Positions 16,039-25,016 of a DNA stretch of 64,000 nt are shown here, piece after piece (within the stretch, counting starts at the first letter, position 1; every line of letters starts with the position of its first letter). The stretch comes from Roseomonas genomospecies 6 (GTDB lineage Bacteria; Pseudomonadota; Alphaproteobacteria; Azospirillales; Azospirillaceae). The stretch lies in the NCBI RefSeq assembly GCF_008365375.1, contig NZ_QOKW01000010.1, positions 124,001 through 188,000 on the forward strand. The letters run 5' to 3'. The notes under the pieces were generated by a model. That model did no database searches and was not told the DNA's origin. It saw nothing but the letters and a program-made list of their open reading frames with translations. Made by a program: the position numbers and the translations under genes.

Positions 16039-19000
16039 GTGAAGACCAACGAGCCGGACCAGCGGCCTGGATGGTCGGCGCGTCGGTTGTCGATTCTTTT
16101 CCTTTTGGTTGCAGTACCGCTGATCGCTTTCGAGATATACAGCATCCTGGAATTGAGAAAGTCCCGTGAAGCGGAAATTCGCCAGGAGTCGATGCAGCTT
16201 TTGGATCAAGTCGAATCCGAACAACAGCGCATCGCTGAAGACATCGAACACGTTCTGATTGCTCTTACCGAGATGGGCGCCGGACGGCTTTCCCCGGAAG
16301 CCTGCAGGGACACGCTTTCCCGGATCAAGGCGAAGTTTCCCCCGTATCTGGCCCTGAGCGTCAGTGACCGCAGCGGAATCATATGGTGCTCCACCGAACC
16401 GCAGGCGCACGGCCAGTCGGTCGCCGACCGCGAGTATTGGCAGAAGGCTCTGGCCACCGGGCAGCACACCAACGGGGCCACCCTGATGTCCCGCACCACC
16501 GGACGCCCCTCCATTCCCTTCGCGCTGGCCTACCCGGACGAAACGGGAAGAACGGCGGGGGTCATGACGGTGTTGCTCGACACCACATGGCTGAACCTGT
16601 TCCTGAGCGCGAAGAGCCTGCCGGACGACGCGGAGGTGCTGATCGCCGACCGGTCGGGCATCGTCCTGGCGCACCAGCCCGAAGCTCCGGAAGCCATTGG
16701 CGGTCCACTGCCCGAACCCTACCGGTCGCTTCTGGAGCACGGCGAACGCCGGGTGGCCGAGGGGCCGGGTCCCGATGGGCGGATGCGGATCACCGCGGTG
16801 TCGCCGCTGGCCGCCGGGGTCTCCAGCCTGTATGTCCAGGTCAGCCTGGACAAGGACCGGGCCATGCAATCCGTCAACGCGGCGACGCAGCGCACGCTCT
16901 TCATCTTCGCCGGGCTTCTGCTGATCGCCGGGATGGTCGCGGGATGGAGCCTGTGGCGCTTCCTGCGCGCCCATGAACAGGCGCGGAGCAACGCCCTGCG
17001 CATGGCGGCGGTGCTCGGCAGCACGGTGGACGGCGTGATCGAGCTGGACCGCGACTGGCGCTTCACCTACCTGAACGACAAGGCGGTCAGCCTGATCGCC
17101 CAGGGCCGCGACCTGCGCGGGCAGTCCCTGTGGGACGCCTTTCCGGAGCTGGTGGACACGCCGCTGTGGCAGAAGGCCCACCGGGCGATGGCCGAGCAGA
17201 TGCCCACCGACGCCGAATTCCGCGGCGCGCGCACCGGGCGGTGGTTCTGGATGCGGGCCTTTCCCAAGGCGGACGGGCTTTCCGTCTACCTGTTGGACAT
17301 CACCCGGCGGCGGCAGGCCGAGGACGATCTGCGCAAGAGCAAGGACCGGCTGAGCCTTGCGCTGGAATCCGCCATGGCCGGCACCTTCGACTGGGATCTG
17401 ACGAAGGATCAGGGCCACTGGTCGGAGGAAACCTACCGCATCTTCGGCCTCGACCCCGCCGCGCACGAAGCGAGCAGCACGCTCTGGCAATCGGTCGTCC
17501 ATCCCGACGACTTCGACCTCGCCACCTTGAGGGCGCAGTCGGACATGATCACCGAACGGCGCTCCCACGTCCGGCTGGAATACCGGATCATCCAGCCCGG
17601 CGGCGCCATCCGCTGGGTCTCGTCGATCGGGCGCGTCGTCTATGGCGTCGACGGCACGCCCCTGCATTTCAGCGGCCTGAACCTGGACATCACCGAACGC
17701 AAGGCGCTCGAGGAAGCCCTGCGCCGCAGCGAGGAGCGGCTGACCATCGCGCTGACCGCATCGGAAGCCGGCATCTGGGATTTCGACCTTCGCGACCGGA
17801 CGCTGGCCTGGTCGGAGGGAATGTACCGCCTGTACGGCGTCAACCCGGACAGCTTCACCCCCGGCGAGAGCAGCTTCTACGACCTGATCCATCCGGAGGA
17901 CCGGGACGCGGTGCGCCGCTTCACCAACGACGTTCTGGAGGCCCGGCGGTCCGACTACCGCGGGGAATTCCGCATTCTGCACCCGCGCGACGGCGTCCGC
18001 TGGATCATGGCGATCGGTCGCCCCGTCTACGAGAACAGGCGCCTCGTCCGGCTGAGCGGCCTGAACATCGACATCACCGCGCGCAAGGCGATGGAGCAGG
18101 CCCTGCGTGATGCCAAGGCCAAGGCCGACGAGGCCAACATCTCCAAATCGAAGTTCCTGGCCGCGGCCAGCCACGACCTGCGTCAGCCGCTGCAATCCGC
18201 CCTGCTGTTCGCCGGGGTCCTGCACCGCCACATCGATCCCGACAAGGGTCTCAGCCCTCTCGCCTCGCTGGAGCGCGCGCTGGAGACGCTGAAGAACCTG
18301 CTGGACAGTCTGCTGGACGTGTCGCGCCTGGATGCCGGAGTCATCACTCCCCAGATCGCCGCGCTGCCCCTCCGCCCGCTGCTGGAGGAGATCGAGGCGG
18401 CCTATGCCCCCATCGCCTCCAGCAAGGGCCTGGAGTTCGCCGTCGACCTGCCCGCCGTGGATCTGGCCGTGCGCAGCGATAGGCTGCTGTTGGGCCGGAT
18501 GCTCCGCAACCTCGTGGAGAACGCCATCCGCTACACCGAGGAAGGCCATGTCCGCGTGTCCTGCGAGGCGCCGGACGGCGTCGTCCGCATCGCGGTGCGG
18601 GACAGCGGCATCGGCATCTCGACCGAGCATCTGACCAAGGTCTTCGAGGAGTTCCATCAGGTCGGCAACCCGGAGCGCGACCGCAGCCAGGGCCTCGGCC
18701 TCGGGCTGGCGATCGTGCAGCGCCTGTCCCGGCTGCTCGGCCACCCGGTGATGGTCCGCTCCGAACCGGCCGAGGGGTCGGTCTTCTCCATCGACGCGCC
18801 GCGCGCCGCCGCACCGGAGCCCTCCCTGTCGGCTCCCGAGCCCGCCGCCGAGCCGTCCGGCGACGGGCGGCTGGCCGTGCTGGTCGAGGACGACGTGATC
18901 GTCCTGATGGGTCTGCGGACGACCTTTCAGGAGTGGGGGTATCAGGTGGTGATCGCCGGTTCCGCCGAACAGGCGCTGGAACGGCTGCGCGGATCGGGCC

Positions 19001-19257
19001 GCCGCCCGGACCTGATCGTCGCCGATTACCGCCTGCGCAACGGGCGGGTGGGGACGGAAGCCATCACGCAGATCCGCGAGCTGGTGGGATCGCCGGTTCC
19101 CGCCATCGTCCTGACCGGCGAGATCGGCACCGATTGCGACCATGACGCGGCGGAACTCGGGCTGGCCGTGGTGCGCAAGCCGATCACGCCGCGCCAGCTT
19201 CAAAGCGCCGTCCAGGACGTTCTGAGCCAGCCCCTGTTGAACCAGGCCGGGGACTGA
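16039..19257 (+). CDS. Hybrid sensor histidine kinase with periplasmic sensor, PAS domains and receiver
   Basis: A 1072-residue membrane sensor. TM1 lies at about residues 17-35. A dCACHE-like periplasmic domain (about 40-275, with SVSDRSGIIWCST and DREYWQKALATG) follows, then TM2 at about 278-300. Three PAS/PAC units follow (about 315-425, 435-555, 560-680; for example FTYLNDKAVSLI and HFSGLNLDITERK). HisKA contains AASHDLRQPLQS with His712, HATPase_c contains NLVENAIRYTEEGH and GLGLGLAIVQRL, and a C-terminal receiver has DLIVADYRL with Asp996. GTG at 16039 has AAGGAG seven bases upstream; a GTG at 16018 has none. There is no separate output gene beside it. The periplasmic CACHE fold suggests a small-molecule ligand. 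Confidence 0.88.
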   Translation: MKTNEPDQRPGWSARRLSILFLLVAVPLIAFEIYSILELRKSREAEIRQESMQLLDQVESEQQRIAEDIEHVLIALTEMGAGRLSPEACRDTLSRIKAKFPPYLALSVSDRSGIIWCSTEPQAHGQSVADREYWQKALATGQHTNGATLMSRTTGRPSIPFALAYPDETGRTAGVMTVLLDTTWLNLFLSAKSLPDDAEVLIADRSGIVLAHQPEAPEAIGGPLPEPYRSLLEHGERRVAEGPGPDGRMRITAVSPLAAGVSSLYVQVSLDKDRAMQSVNAATQRTLFIFAGLLLIAGMVAGWSLWRFLRAHEQARSNALRMAAVLGSTVDGVIELDRDWRFTYLNDKAVSLIAQGRDLRGQSLWDAFPELVDTPLWQKAHRAMAEQMPTDAEFRGARTGRWFWMRAFPKADGLSVYLLDITRRRQAEDDLRKSKDRLSLALESAMAGTFDWDLTKDQGHWSEETYRIFGLDPAAHEASSTLWQSVVHPDDFDLATLRAQSDMITERRSHVRLEYRIIQPGGAIRWVSSIGRVVYGVDGTPLHFSGLNLDITERKALEEALRRSEERLTIALTASEAGIWDFDLRDRTLAWSEGMYRLYGVNPDSFTPGESSFYDLIHPEDRDAVRRFTNDVLEARRSDYRGEFRILHPRDGVRWIMAIGRPVYENRRLVRLSGLNIDITARKAMEQALRDAKAKADEANISKSKFLAAASHDLRQPLQSALLFAGVLHRHIDPDKGLSPLASLERALETLKNLLDSLLDVSRLDAGVITPQIAALPLRPLLEEIEAAYAPIASSKGLEFAVDLPAVDLAVRSDRLLLGRMLRNLVENAIRYTEEGHVRVSCEAPDGVVRIAVRDSGIGISTEHLTKVFEEFHQVGNPERDRSQGLGLGLAIVQRLSRLLGHPVMVRSEPAEGSVFSIDAPRAAAPEPSLSAPEPAAEPSGDGRLAVLVEDDVIVLMGLRTTFQEWGYQVVIAGSAEQALERLRGSGRRPDLIVADYRLRNGRVGTEAITQIRELVGSPVPAIVLTGEIGTDCDHDAAELGLAVVRKPITPRQLQSAVQDVLSQPLLNQAGD

Positions 19258-19306
19258 GCGCTCCGCCACCGGAAGGCTGCCACGGTGGACAAAAAGCGGA
19301 TCAGCC

Positions 19307-19335
19307 TTGACGGGGCAGTGGCGCTGCCCCATCTT
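19307..19335 (+). promoter_or_regulatory. Promoter-like site overlapping a palindrome before a small gene
   Basis: TTGACG is followed 17 bases later by CATCTT, and the spacer is a perfect 7-bp inverted repeat (GGGGCAG, five bases, CTGCCCC at 19312-19330). A palindrome filling the spacer is where a repressor or MerR-type regulator would act. It lies about 75 bases upstream of the 62-residue protein gene. The -10 match is weak. Confidence 0.25.
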
Positions 19336-19407
19336 GTGCACTGCAACATAACAATAAGCCCTTTCCCGAGGGGGAGACGCCTTCTCAATCCTTTGAGGAG
19401 GTCCCTT

Positions 19408-19596
19408 ATGAACACGCTTTCGCTCTTCGCTTCCGCCCTTCCCTCCGAACGCGACATGCAACTCATCCGCCGCAAGGCCGCGAGACTGCGTGCGGATCAT
19501 GTCCGGTCCCTGCTGAACCGGCTGGCCACGGCGCTGACGGGTCGCGGGTTGAGGGTGGACGAGCGCCCCCTTTCATTCCTGACGCATCGCCCCTGA
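19408..19596 (+). CDS. Small basic hypothetical protein
   Basis: A 62-residue protein starting MNTLSLFASALPSERDMQLI, with a basic amphipathic middle (RRKAARLRADHVRSLLNRL). GAGGAG lies seven bases before the ATG, and the upstream sequence has a promoter-like element, so it is probably a real monocistronic gene. The central helix could bind RNA, DNA or membrane. I do not recognise a family. Confidence 0.55.
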   Translation: MNTLSLFASALPSERDMQLIRRKAARLRADHVRSLLNRLATALTGRGLRVDERPLSFLTHRP

Positions 19597-19692
19597 CACA
19601 TCGGCGTTAACGCGCGGATTCAGGGTCTGCCCGGCGGCGATCCGCGAAAGCGGCACCGCGCGGGCCGGTTGTTCTTCGGTTGGAGTTGTAAG

Positions 19693-20658
19693 ATGCTGAA
19701 ACGAGCGGTCGCCCTGGGCGGCTTCGGTGGATTCAACCTGCACGGCGCGGGCGTGCTGACGGCGCTCGACCGCCTGGAGCGGATGCCCGACCTGTTCACG
19801 GTGACCTCCGGGCAAATCGTCGTGCTGGCCGCGTGGCTGCGCGGCGAGGACGTCCGCCGCCTGCTCATCGAACACAAGGGGGCGTCCGGCGGACTGATCC
19901 AGACCTGGCAGACCGCGATGTTCGGGCACAAGGGCGTGTTCCGCCCCGTGCTGGGCGAACATGCGCGCCGCTGGCTGGACGTGCCGCTGTCGCCCTCAGC
20001 CGTGCTGGAGCGGCTGATGCCGGCCCGGCAATACGCCCCGGTGCGCGACCGCGACACGGTGGCCGAGATCGCCCGCACCTTGAACGAGGCCGAGGTCGGG
20101 GTCGTCTTCAACACCTACGATTTCCGGTCCGGCAACGGGCTGCTCCACGGCAACGCCGCGGCCCGCCGCCTGATGGCCGGCGAGGTCGGGCTGGAGGACA
20201 TCACCGCGGAGGCGGTGGAAAGCGCCCTGTGGCTCTATCTCTACGGCTTCGAGGAAGCCCCGGGCGGGCTGATCGACGGCGCCTATCACCGAAGCATCGT
20301 CCTGTCGGAACTGCACGGCTTCGACGAGGTGACGGTGGCCGCGCCCTTCCCCGTCTCCTGGATCGGGCCGGTGCCGCGCAACCAGCTCGAAGTGGAGAAC
20401 TGGAAGATCCGCCAGTGGTTCGCCAACTCCTACAAGGCGGAGGTCGCGCGCCTGCGCCGGGTGATCGAGCTGATGGAGCGCGGCACGCTGAACGATCCGG
20501 CCTACCGCATCCGCTCCCTGACCGAGCTGCCGCTGCGCCGCCACTACGGATACTTCGACTACTTCACCGAAAAGGCGGAGGTGTTCGACGACGCCCTGGC
20601 CCAGGCGCTCGACCATTTCGGCGGCGGCCCGGCGCACGAGCAGCGGCGCGCCGGCTGA
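19693..20658 (+). CDS. Patatin-like protein with degenerate nucleophile elbow
   Basis: A 321-residue cytosolic protein with patatin architecture. VALGGFGGFNLHGAGVL stands where the glycine-rich oxyanion loop lies. About 30 residues later VTSGQIVVLAAWLRG aligns with the G-x-S-x-G elbow but has VTSGQ, keeping the Ser and losing the flanking glycines. GLIDGAYHRSI supplies the Asp-Gly-Ala of the catalytic dyad. The C-terminal third is helical and charged. The start at 19693 has GGAG eight bases upstream. It is either a diverged phospholipase or an inactive relative; family assignment rests on this pattern only. Confidence 0.6.
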   Translation: MLKRAVALGGFGGFNLHGAGVLTALDRLERMPDLFTVTSGQIVVLAAWLRGEDVRRLLIEHKGASGGLIQTWQTAMFGHKGVFRPVLGEHARRWLDVPLSPSAVLERLMPARQYAPVRDRDTVAEIARTLNEAEVGVVFNTYDFRSGNGLLHGNAAARRLMAGEVGLEDITAEAVESALWLYLYGFEEAPGGLIDGAYHRSIVLSELHGFDEVTVAAPFPVSWIGPVPRNQLEVENWKIRQWFANSYKAEVARLRRVIELMERGTLNDPAYRIRSLTELPLRRHYGYFDYFTEKAEVFDDALAQALDHFGGGPAHEQRRAG

Positions 20659-20786
20659 CCGGGTGAGGGAAAGGCCCGGGCACGGGTGGCCGGAAGCGCG
20701 TCTCGTCTGTTCTTCCTTCCATGGCAGGCGAATATGACGGACCATCGTGCCCGGCGTTCAAAGCCTGGAAACGGATTGGAGGTGGC

Positions 20787-21116
20787 ATGGATGCGCTGAA
20801 CCGGGCGGCGGAGGCCCGCCGTCAGGCCGGACTGGAAATCCAGGCACTGGCCGAGGATTTCGAACAAAGCGACGAGGCCGCCTTCCTGCGGATGCGCATC
20901 ATCAGTTGGGTTGTGGCGGGAGTGGTGACGCTGGTCCTGCTCGTGCTGCTGATCGCCGGAGCCGACTGGCGCTACCTTCTGGGATTCTGGGTGGTGATCG
21001 TCGGCTTCACCGGGATCGGCTACGCGGTTTCCGTCCGCCGCCAGCGGCAGCAGACCGCAAGGCTGCGCGCCCTGGCGACCCGCTGGCTGACGGGCGAAAC
21101 GGTCCCGCCGGTATGA
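20787..21116 (+). CDS. Small membrane protein with two transmembrane helices
   Basis: A 109-residue protein. An N-terminal amphipathic coiled-coil-like stretch (residues 1-34) is followed by two membrane helices (about 38-58 and 64-82) separated by GADWRYLL, then a basic tail (RRQRQQTARLRALA). The predicted topology has both ends in the cytoplasm. GGAGG lies four bases before the ATG. I do not recognise a family. It converges with the next gene 28 bases away. Confidence 0.6.
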   Translation: MDALNRAAEARRQAGLEIQALAEDFEQSDEAAFLRMRIISWVVAGVVTLVLLVLLIAGADWRYLLGFWVVIVGFTGIGYAVSVRRQRQQTARLRALATRWLTGETVPPV

Positions 21117-21144
21117 CGGTGTTGGCGTAAAGGAGGAAGGCGGG

Positions 21145-21474
21145 TCAGGAGGCGCGCGAGCCGCGGCGCTTGCGGCGGCGCTGGAAGCTCTGGATGCGCT
21201 CGATCACCTCGCCCATTTCCGCCGCCTCCTCCACCTCGCCGAGATGCAGGAGGACGCGGATGTAGGTGTCGATCAGGCCGAGAACGGCCTCCTCGTCGGT
21301 CACGCCGTAGGCCGCCTGGCCCAGGGCGTCGACGATCAGGGTCCCGCTGTCGGCCAGCGCCTCGGCCACCTCGTTGATGGCCCGGTCAAGCGCTGCGTCG
21401 TCCCCATCCGGCGCTTCCAGCACCGGGTCGAGGATGTCGGGAAAGGAAAGCCGGTCGGCGGGATAGCCAGCCAT
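21145..21474 (-). CDS. Hypothetical acidic protein with basic tail
   Basis: A 109-residue protein. Most of the sequence is acidic and helical (DRAINEVAEALADSG, then VEEAAEMGEVIERIQ). The last 14 residues are very basic (RRRKRRGSRAS), a charge split typical of nucleic-acid or partner-binding small proteins. GGAGAG lies about nine bases before the ATG. It lies 114 bases downstream of the RNase J-like gene on the same strand, so it could be co-transcribed with it. No family recognised. Confidence 0.55.
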   Translation of the reverse strand: MAGYPADRLSFPDILDPVLEAPDGDDAALDRAINEVAEALADSGTLIVDALGQAAYGVTDEEAVLGLIDTYIRVLLHLGEVEEAAEMGEVIERIQSFQRRRKRRGSRAS

Positions 21475-21588
21475 GGGGCAACTCTCCGAAAGAAAACGGG
21501 GCCGCTGGACCGGCCCCTGATGCGCGCGAATGGAGGGCGAACTCCCCCTTCTCGTGGTTTGCGGTGCCCGCTGATGCCGATGGCCGCG

Positions 21589-23229
21589 TCAGGCGGCCAT
21601 CTGCTCCAGGGTATCGGCTAGGGAAGTTTCGGCCGTGGGGGTTCCGGCCAGGGCGTCGGCGTCCTCCGCGACGGGAAGGCCCGCCCAGGGGATCAGCTCC
21701 CGTCCGGTGTTGGCGAGGCGCTTGGGCTCCATGTGGCCGATCACCGCCGTGCCTTCCCGCGCGATCCGCAGGATGTCGCCGTCCTCCGGAACCAGCGCAC
21801 GCTCCACGCCGCAGGCGCGGGCGAGGCGGGCGTGGGCCTCCAGATGCTCCATCGTGCCGTGCACCGGAACCGAGAAGCGCGGGCGGATCAGGTCGTACAT
21901 GCGGATCAGGTCGTCCCGCTTCGGGTGGCCCGACACATGCACCGGCGCGTCGGCGGGGGTCACCACCTCCACGCCCTTGGCCTTCAGATGGTCCTGCACG
22001 TCGGCCAGCACCACCTCGTTGCCGGGGATGGCGCGGGCGGAGAAGATCACCGTGTCGCCGCCCTCCAGCCACAACTCGCGGTGGCCGTCACGGGCCAGCC
22101 GGCTGAGCGCCGCGCGCTCTTCACCCTGGCTGCCGGTGCACAGGAAAACGAGGTTCCGGCGCGGCGTCCAGGAGGCTTCCATGATGGAGATGAACTCCGG
22201 AGCCTTCTCCAGATAGCCGCTGGCGCGGGCCGCCTTCTCCATGCGCAGCATCGACCGGCCGACCAGAACCACCTTGCGGTCGTGGGCCGCCGCGGCTTCC
22301 GCCACCGCCTGCATGCGGGCGACGTTGGACGCGAAGCCGGTCACCGCGATGGCGCCCTTGCGCCCGGCGAAGGCCTCGATCAGGCCGGCGCGGGCGTCCG
22401 CCTCCGACCCCGTGGTGCCGTCAACGTTGGCGTTGGTGCTGTCGCACATCATCGCCAGCACGCCGCGGTCGCCCAGCCGCTTCAGCGCGTCCAGGTCCAT
22501 GGTCGGGCCGACCAGCGGGTGCGGGTCGAACTTCCAGTCGCCGGTGTGCAGGACCGTGCCGGCCTTGGTGTGGATCGCCACCGACACCGGCTCGGGGATC
22601 GAGTGGGTGACGGTGATGGTCTCGATGCCGAAGGGGCCGATCTCGAAGGAGGCGCCCGGCTCGAACACGCGGATTCGGGCGTGGCGCAGGCCCCCGGACT
22701 CCTTCAGCCGGTCGCGGATGACGTGCGCGGCGAAGGGGGTGGCGTAGATCGGGCATTCCAGCCCCGGCCACAGATGGTGGATGGCGCCGATGTGGTCCTC
22801 GTGCGCGTGGGTGACGACCAACCCGACCACCTCGTCCATCCGCTCCTCGATGAAGGAGGGATCGGCCATCAGGCTGTCGATGCCCGGCGCCTCGTCACCC
22901 ATGAAGGCGACCCCGGCGTCAACGATCAGCCATTTCCCGGCATGGCCGTAGAGCGCCATGTTCATGCCGATGCGCGAGCAGCCGCCCATCGGAATGAACA
23001 GGATTTCGTCGTTGCCCGGCACCGGGCCGGGAACCGGCGCGCCCGGCGGACGGGTCGCCCGCGGACGCTCGTAAGGCTTGGGGTTCTGGTTCTTCTGGAA
23101 ACGCGGGCCGCCGGACTTGCCGCTGCGCACATCGCCAACAATCGTGTTCGGGCGGTTGCCGCCAAAATTCGAGTTCGGGCGGTTGCCGCCCTTGGGCGCC
23201 GCGCGGCGGCGCTTGGAATCAAACGTCAT
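21589..23229 (-). CDS. RNase J-family metallo-beta-lactamase ribonuclease with N-terminal disordered extension
   Basis: A 546-residue RNA hydrolase. Residues 1-70 are a low-complexity Arg/Asn/Pro/Gly extension (GGNRPNSNFGGNRPN). The metallo-beta-lactamase core starts at about 75 with ILFIPMGGCSRIGMNM and contains THAHEDHIGA (HxHxDH zinc site), then THSIPEPV and LHTGDWKFDP. The beta-CASP part has CDSTNAN and LCTGSQGEERAALSRLA and ends with VHVSGHPKRDDL and PVHGTMEHL. RNase J enzymes usually carry a further C-terminal domain of about 100 residues; here only about 50 Ala/Leu-rich residues follow. GAAGGA lies four bases before the ATG. It probably takes part in mRNA 5' end decay. Confidence 0.85.
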   Translation of the reverse strand: MTFDSKRRRAAPKGGNRPNSNFGGNRPNTIVGDVRSGKSGGPRFQKNQNPKPYERPRATRPPGAPVPGPVPGNDEILFIPMGGCSRIGMNMALYGHAGKWLIVDAGVAFMGDEAPGIDSLMADPSFIEERMDEVVGLVVTHAHEDHIGAIHHLWPGLECPIYATPFAAHVIRDRLKESGGLRHARIRVFEPGASFEIGPFGIETITVTHSIPEPVSVAIHTKAGTVLHTGDWKFDPHPLVGPTMDLDALKRLGDRGVLAMMCDSTNANVDGTTGSEADARAGLIEAFAGRKGAIAVTGFASNVARMQAVAEAAAAHDRKVVLVGRSMLRMEKAARASGYLEKAPEFISIMEASWTPRRNLVFLCTGSQGEERAALSRLARDGHRELWLEGGDTVIFSARAIPGNEVVLADVQDHLKAKGVEVVTPADAPVHVSGHPKRDDLIRMYDLIRPRFSVPVHGTMEHLEAHARLARACGVERALVPEDGDILRIAREGTAVIGHMEPKRLANTGRELIPWAGLPVAEDADALAGTPTAETSLADTLEQMAA

Positions 23230-23726
23230 TCGTCCTTCAGCTTTACGACATCTCAGCCGGCATTCAACGCTGCCGGACGGGCGTGCATCGCGGGTCGATG
23301 CGGATCTCGGGGTCTCCCCGGCCATACCGGCGGCGCCAGGACCGTGGGGATGGGTCGAGGCAGCCGGCCGGAGCGGCCAGGGAGAGGGGTGTTCGAGCCA
23401 GTAATCCAGATGGCGGCGCAGGTCAACCGCTGAATCACGGCCCGGAAAGGGGTTCGCCGGTCGGTCACCCGAAGGTCACGGCCATTTTCCGGCGGTGTTA
23501 CACATATGTTTCCTCCGCCGCCGCGTTCAAGGGGCTGCGTGCGCTGATTTTCCGAGGCTTGGCGGCGGGCGGCGCCGGGCCTGCGACTGCGGGCATTCTG
23601 GCGGGGCCGCGGTTGGCTGGGCTGTGCGGCGCGCATGGCAGCGCCGCCGGTCCGCGATCCTTCGCCGCTTCCTCTGTTGAATTCGGACGCCCGGTGAACG
23701 GGCACCGTTCAAATGGGGAGCATCCC
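23230..23726. other. 497-bp divergent intergenic region
   Basis: It separates the RNase J-like gene from the divergent BON-protein gene and should hold both promoters. I see an AT-richer patch (TTACACATATGTTTCC near 23500) that could be a -10 region, and an inverted repeat CCCGGTGAACGGG close before the BON gene. No frame in it has coding character. Confidence 0.4.
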
Positions 23727-24926
23727 ATGTCCGACTATGAATCCAGGTGGAGGAGCGACCAGGGCTACCGCCGCGACGACGACCGGTGGGAGCGTGATCG
23801 TGGACGCGGCGAAGGCCGCGAATGGAGCGGCAGCCCGTACCAGAACCGGGGCCGCGACGAGTTCGGCCAATCCGGTTCAAGCTGGGGCCAATCCGGCCGT
23901 TCGAGCATGATGGGCGGCGGTGGACGCCAGCCCGGCTACGGCTATGAGGGCCAGGGCCGCGAAGGCTACGACTATGGCCGGGACTATTGGCGCCAGCAGG
24001 AAGGCCGCGGCGATTACGGCCAGGGCTCCGGCTCCGGCGATTACGGGTCCCGCGGCTCCTTCGGCCAGGGCCAGCGCGACTGGCGCGGGCGCGACGAGCG
24101 TCAGAACTATGACGACCGCGGCGACTACGGCCAGGACTTCGGCTACCGCGGCGGTTTCGGGCGCTCCGACTATGGGCGTTCCGACTATGGGCGTTCCGAT
24201 TACGGCAGCGGAGGTTTCAGCAGCCGTGATTACGGCAGCCGCAGCCAAGGCAGCGACTACGGTTCGCGCGGCTATGGAAGCCGGGACCAGGGAAGCCGGG
24301 ACTACGGCCGCATGGGCTACAGTGGCGGAGGCTATGGCGGCGGGAGCGGCGGCTATGGCCGCAACGAGGACCGCGGCTTCTTCGAACGGGCCGGCGACGA
24401 GGTGGCCTCCTGGTTCGGCGACGAGGACGCGGAACGCCGCCGCCGCATGGATGCCCGTCATGACGATTCGGGCGCCCAGCACCACCGGGGCCGCGGGCCG
24501 CGCGGCTACACCCGCTCCGACGACCGCATCCGCGAGGACGTGAACGACCGTCTGACCGACGATCCCTACATCGACGCGTCGGAGATCGACGTGACCGTCA
24601 GCAACTGCGAAGTCACGCTGAGCGGCACGGTGGACGACCGCCGGACCAAGCGCCGCGCCGAGGACATGGCGGAGACGATCTCCGGCGTCCGCCATGTGCA
24701 GAACAACCTGCGCGTCCGCCAGCATACCCACGGCAGCGGTGGCACCACCGCCGGCGCGTCGGCCATGGCCGGGCTTGGATCGACCGGCATGGGCACCACC
24801 GGTATGGGCACGTCCGGAACCGGCACTTCGGGAACCGGAATGACCGGCACCGGCAGCACCGGCACGAGCGGGACCGCCGGCACCACGGGCAGCACCGTGT
24901 CCGGCACCAGCCGCACCGTCCGCTGA
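23727..24926 (+). CDS. Gly/Tyr/Arg/Ser-rich BON-domain protein
   Basis: A 399-residue protein in three parts. Residues 1-215 are low-complexity, with repeated RDYGSR, GRSDYGR and GYGG units, like aromatic-rich disordered regions able to phase-separate. A middle segment holds ERAGDEVASWFGDEDAERR, a SWFGDEDA motif often found beside BON domains. One BON domain (about 275-335, DRIREDVNDRLTDDPYIDAS through ISGVRHVQNNLRV) follows, a fold linked to envelope or phospholipid binding. The tail is a Gly/Thr/Ser repeat (GTSGTGMTGTGS). No signal peptide is seen. GGGGAG lies seven bases before the ATG. Such proteins are often stress-induced; an EcfG promoter was sought and not found. Confidence 0.75.
   Translation: MSDYESRWRSDQGYRRDDDRWERDRGRGEGREWSGSPYQNRGRDEFGQSGSSWGQSGRSSMMGGGGRQPGYGYEGQGREGYDYGRDYWRQQEGRGDYGQGSGSGDYGSRGSFGQGQRDWRGRDERQNYDDRGDYGQDFGYRGGFGRSDYGRSDYGRSDYGSGGFSSRDYGSRSQGSDYGSRGYGSRDQGSRDYGRMGYSGGGYGGGSGGYGRNEDRGFFERAGDEVASWFGDEDAERRRRMDARHDDSGAQHHRGRGPRGYTRSDDRIREDVNDRLTDDPYIDASEIDVTVSNCEVTLSGTVDDRRTKRRAEDMAETISGVRHVQNNLRVRQHTHGSGGTTAGASAMAGLGSTGMGTTGMGTSGTGTSGTGMTGTGSTGTSGTAGTTGSTVSGTSRTVR
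24159..24203 (+). repeat. 15-bp tandem repeat inside the BON gene (three copies)
   Basis: Three in-frame copies of a GGGCGYTCCGAYTAY unit encode Gly-Arg-Ser-Asp-Tyr three times. The near-identical DNA suggests recent slippage that lengthens the disordered region without breaking the frame. Confidence 0.8.
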
Positions 24927-24954
24927 TTCCGTCCGATTCCGTCCGATCCCGTCC
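24925..24954. repeat. 10-bp tandem repeat after the BON gene (three copies)
   Basis: GATTCCGTCC occurs twice and GATCCCGTCC once, in direct tandem, beginning within the TGA stop codon. It is probably a replication slippage product. Confidence 0.75.
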
Positions 24955-24960
24955 CAACCG

Positions 24961-24992
24961 CGCCCCTCCCGCCTCCACGGGTGGGAGGGGCG
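24961..24992. terminator. Bidirectional terminator between BON and GH15 genes
   Basis: A perfect 10-bp stem (CGCCCCTCCC with GGGAGGGGCG) and 12-base loop lie between two convergent stops, 34 bases after the BON gene and 24 bases from the GH15 gene. No long T-tract is present, but position and stem strength support a shared terminator. Confidence 0.6.
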
Positions 24993-25016
24993 CCTCCTCC
25001 GCCGGCCAACCTTCCG

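Noticed and set aside
15793..19500. A 1235-codon open frame on the minus strand opposite the hybrid histidine kinase
   Set aside because: It is Arg/Gly/Gln/Asp-rich with no domain similarity, while the + strand encodes a full set of kinase motifs. Long antisense frames are expected at this GC content.
23230..23726. An EcfG-type general stress promoter before the BON gene
   Set aside because: A GGAAC with correctly spaced CGTT was sought upstream of the BON gene and the small Gln-rich gene. GGAAC-like strings occur but none with the right partner and spacing.
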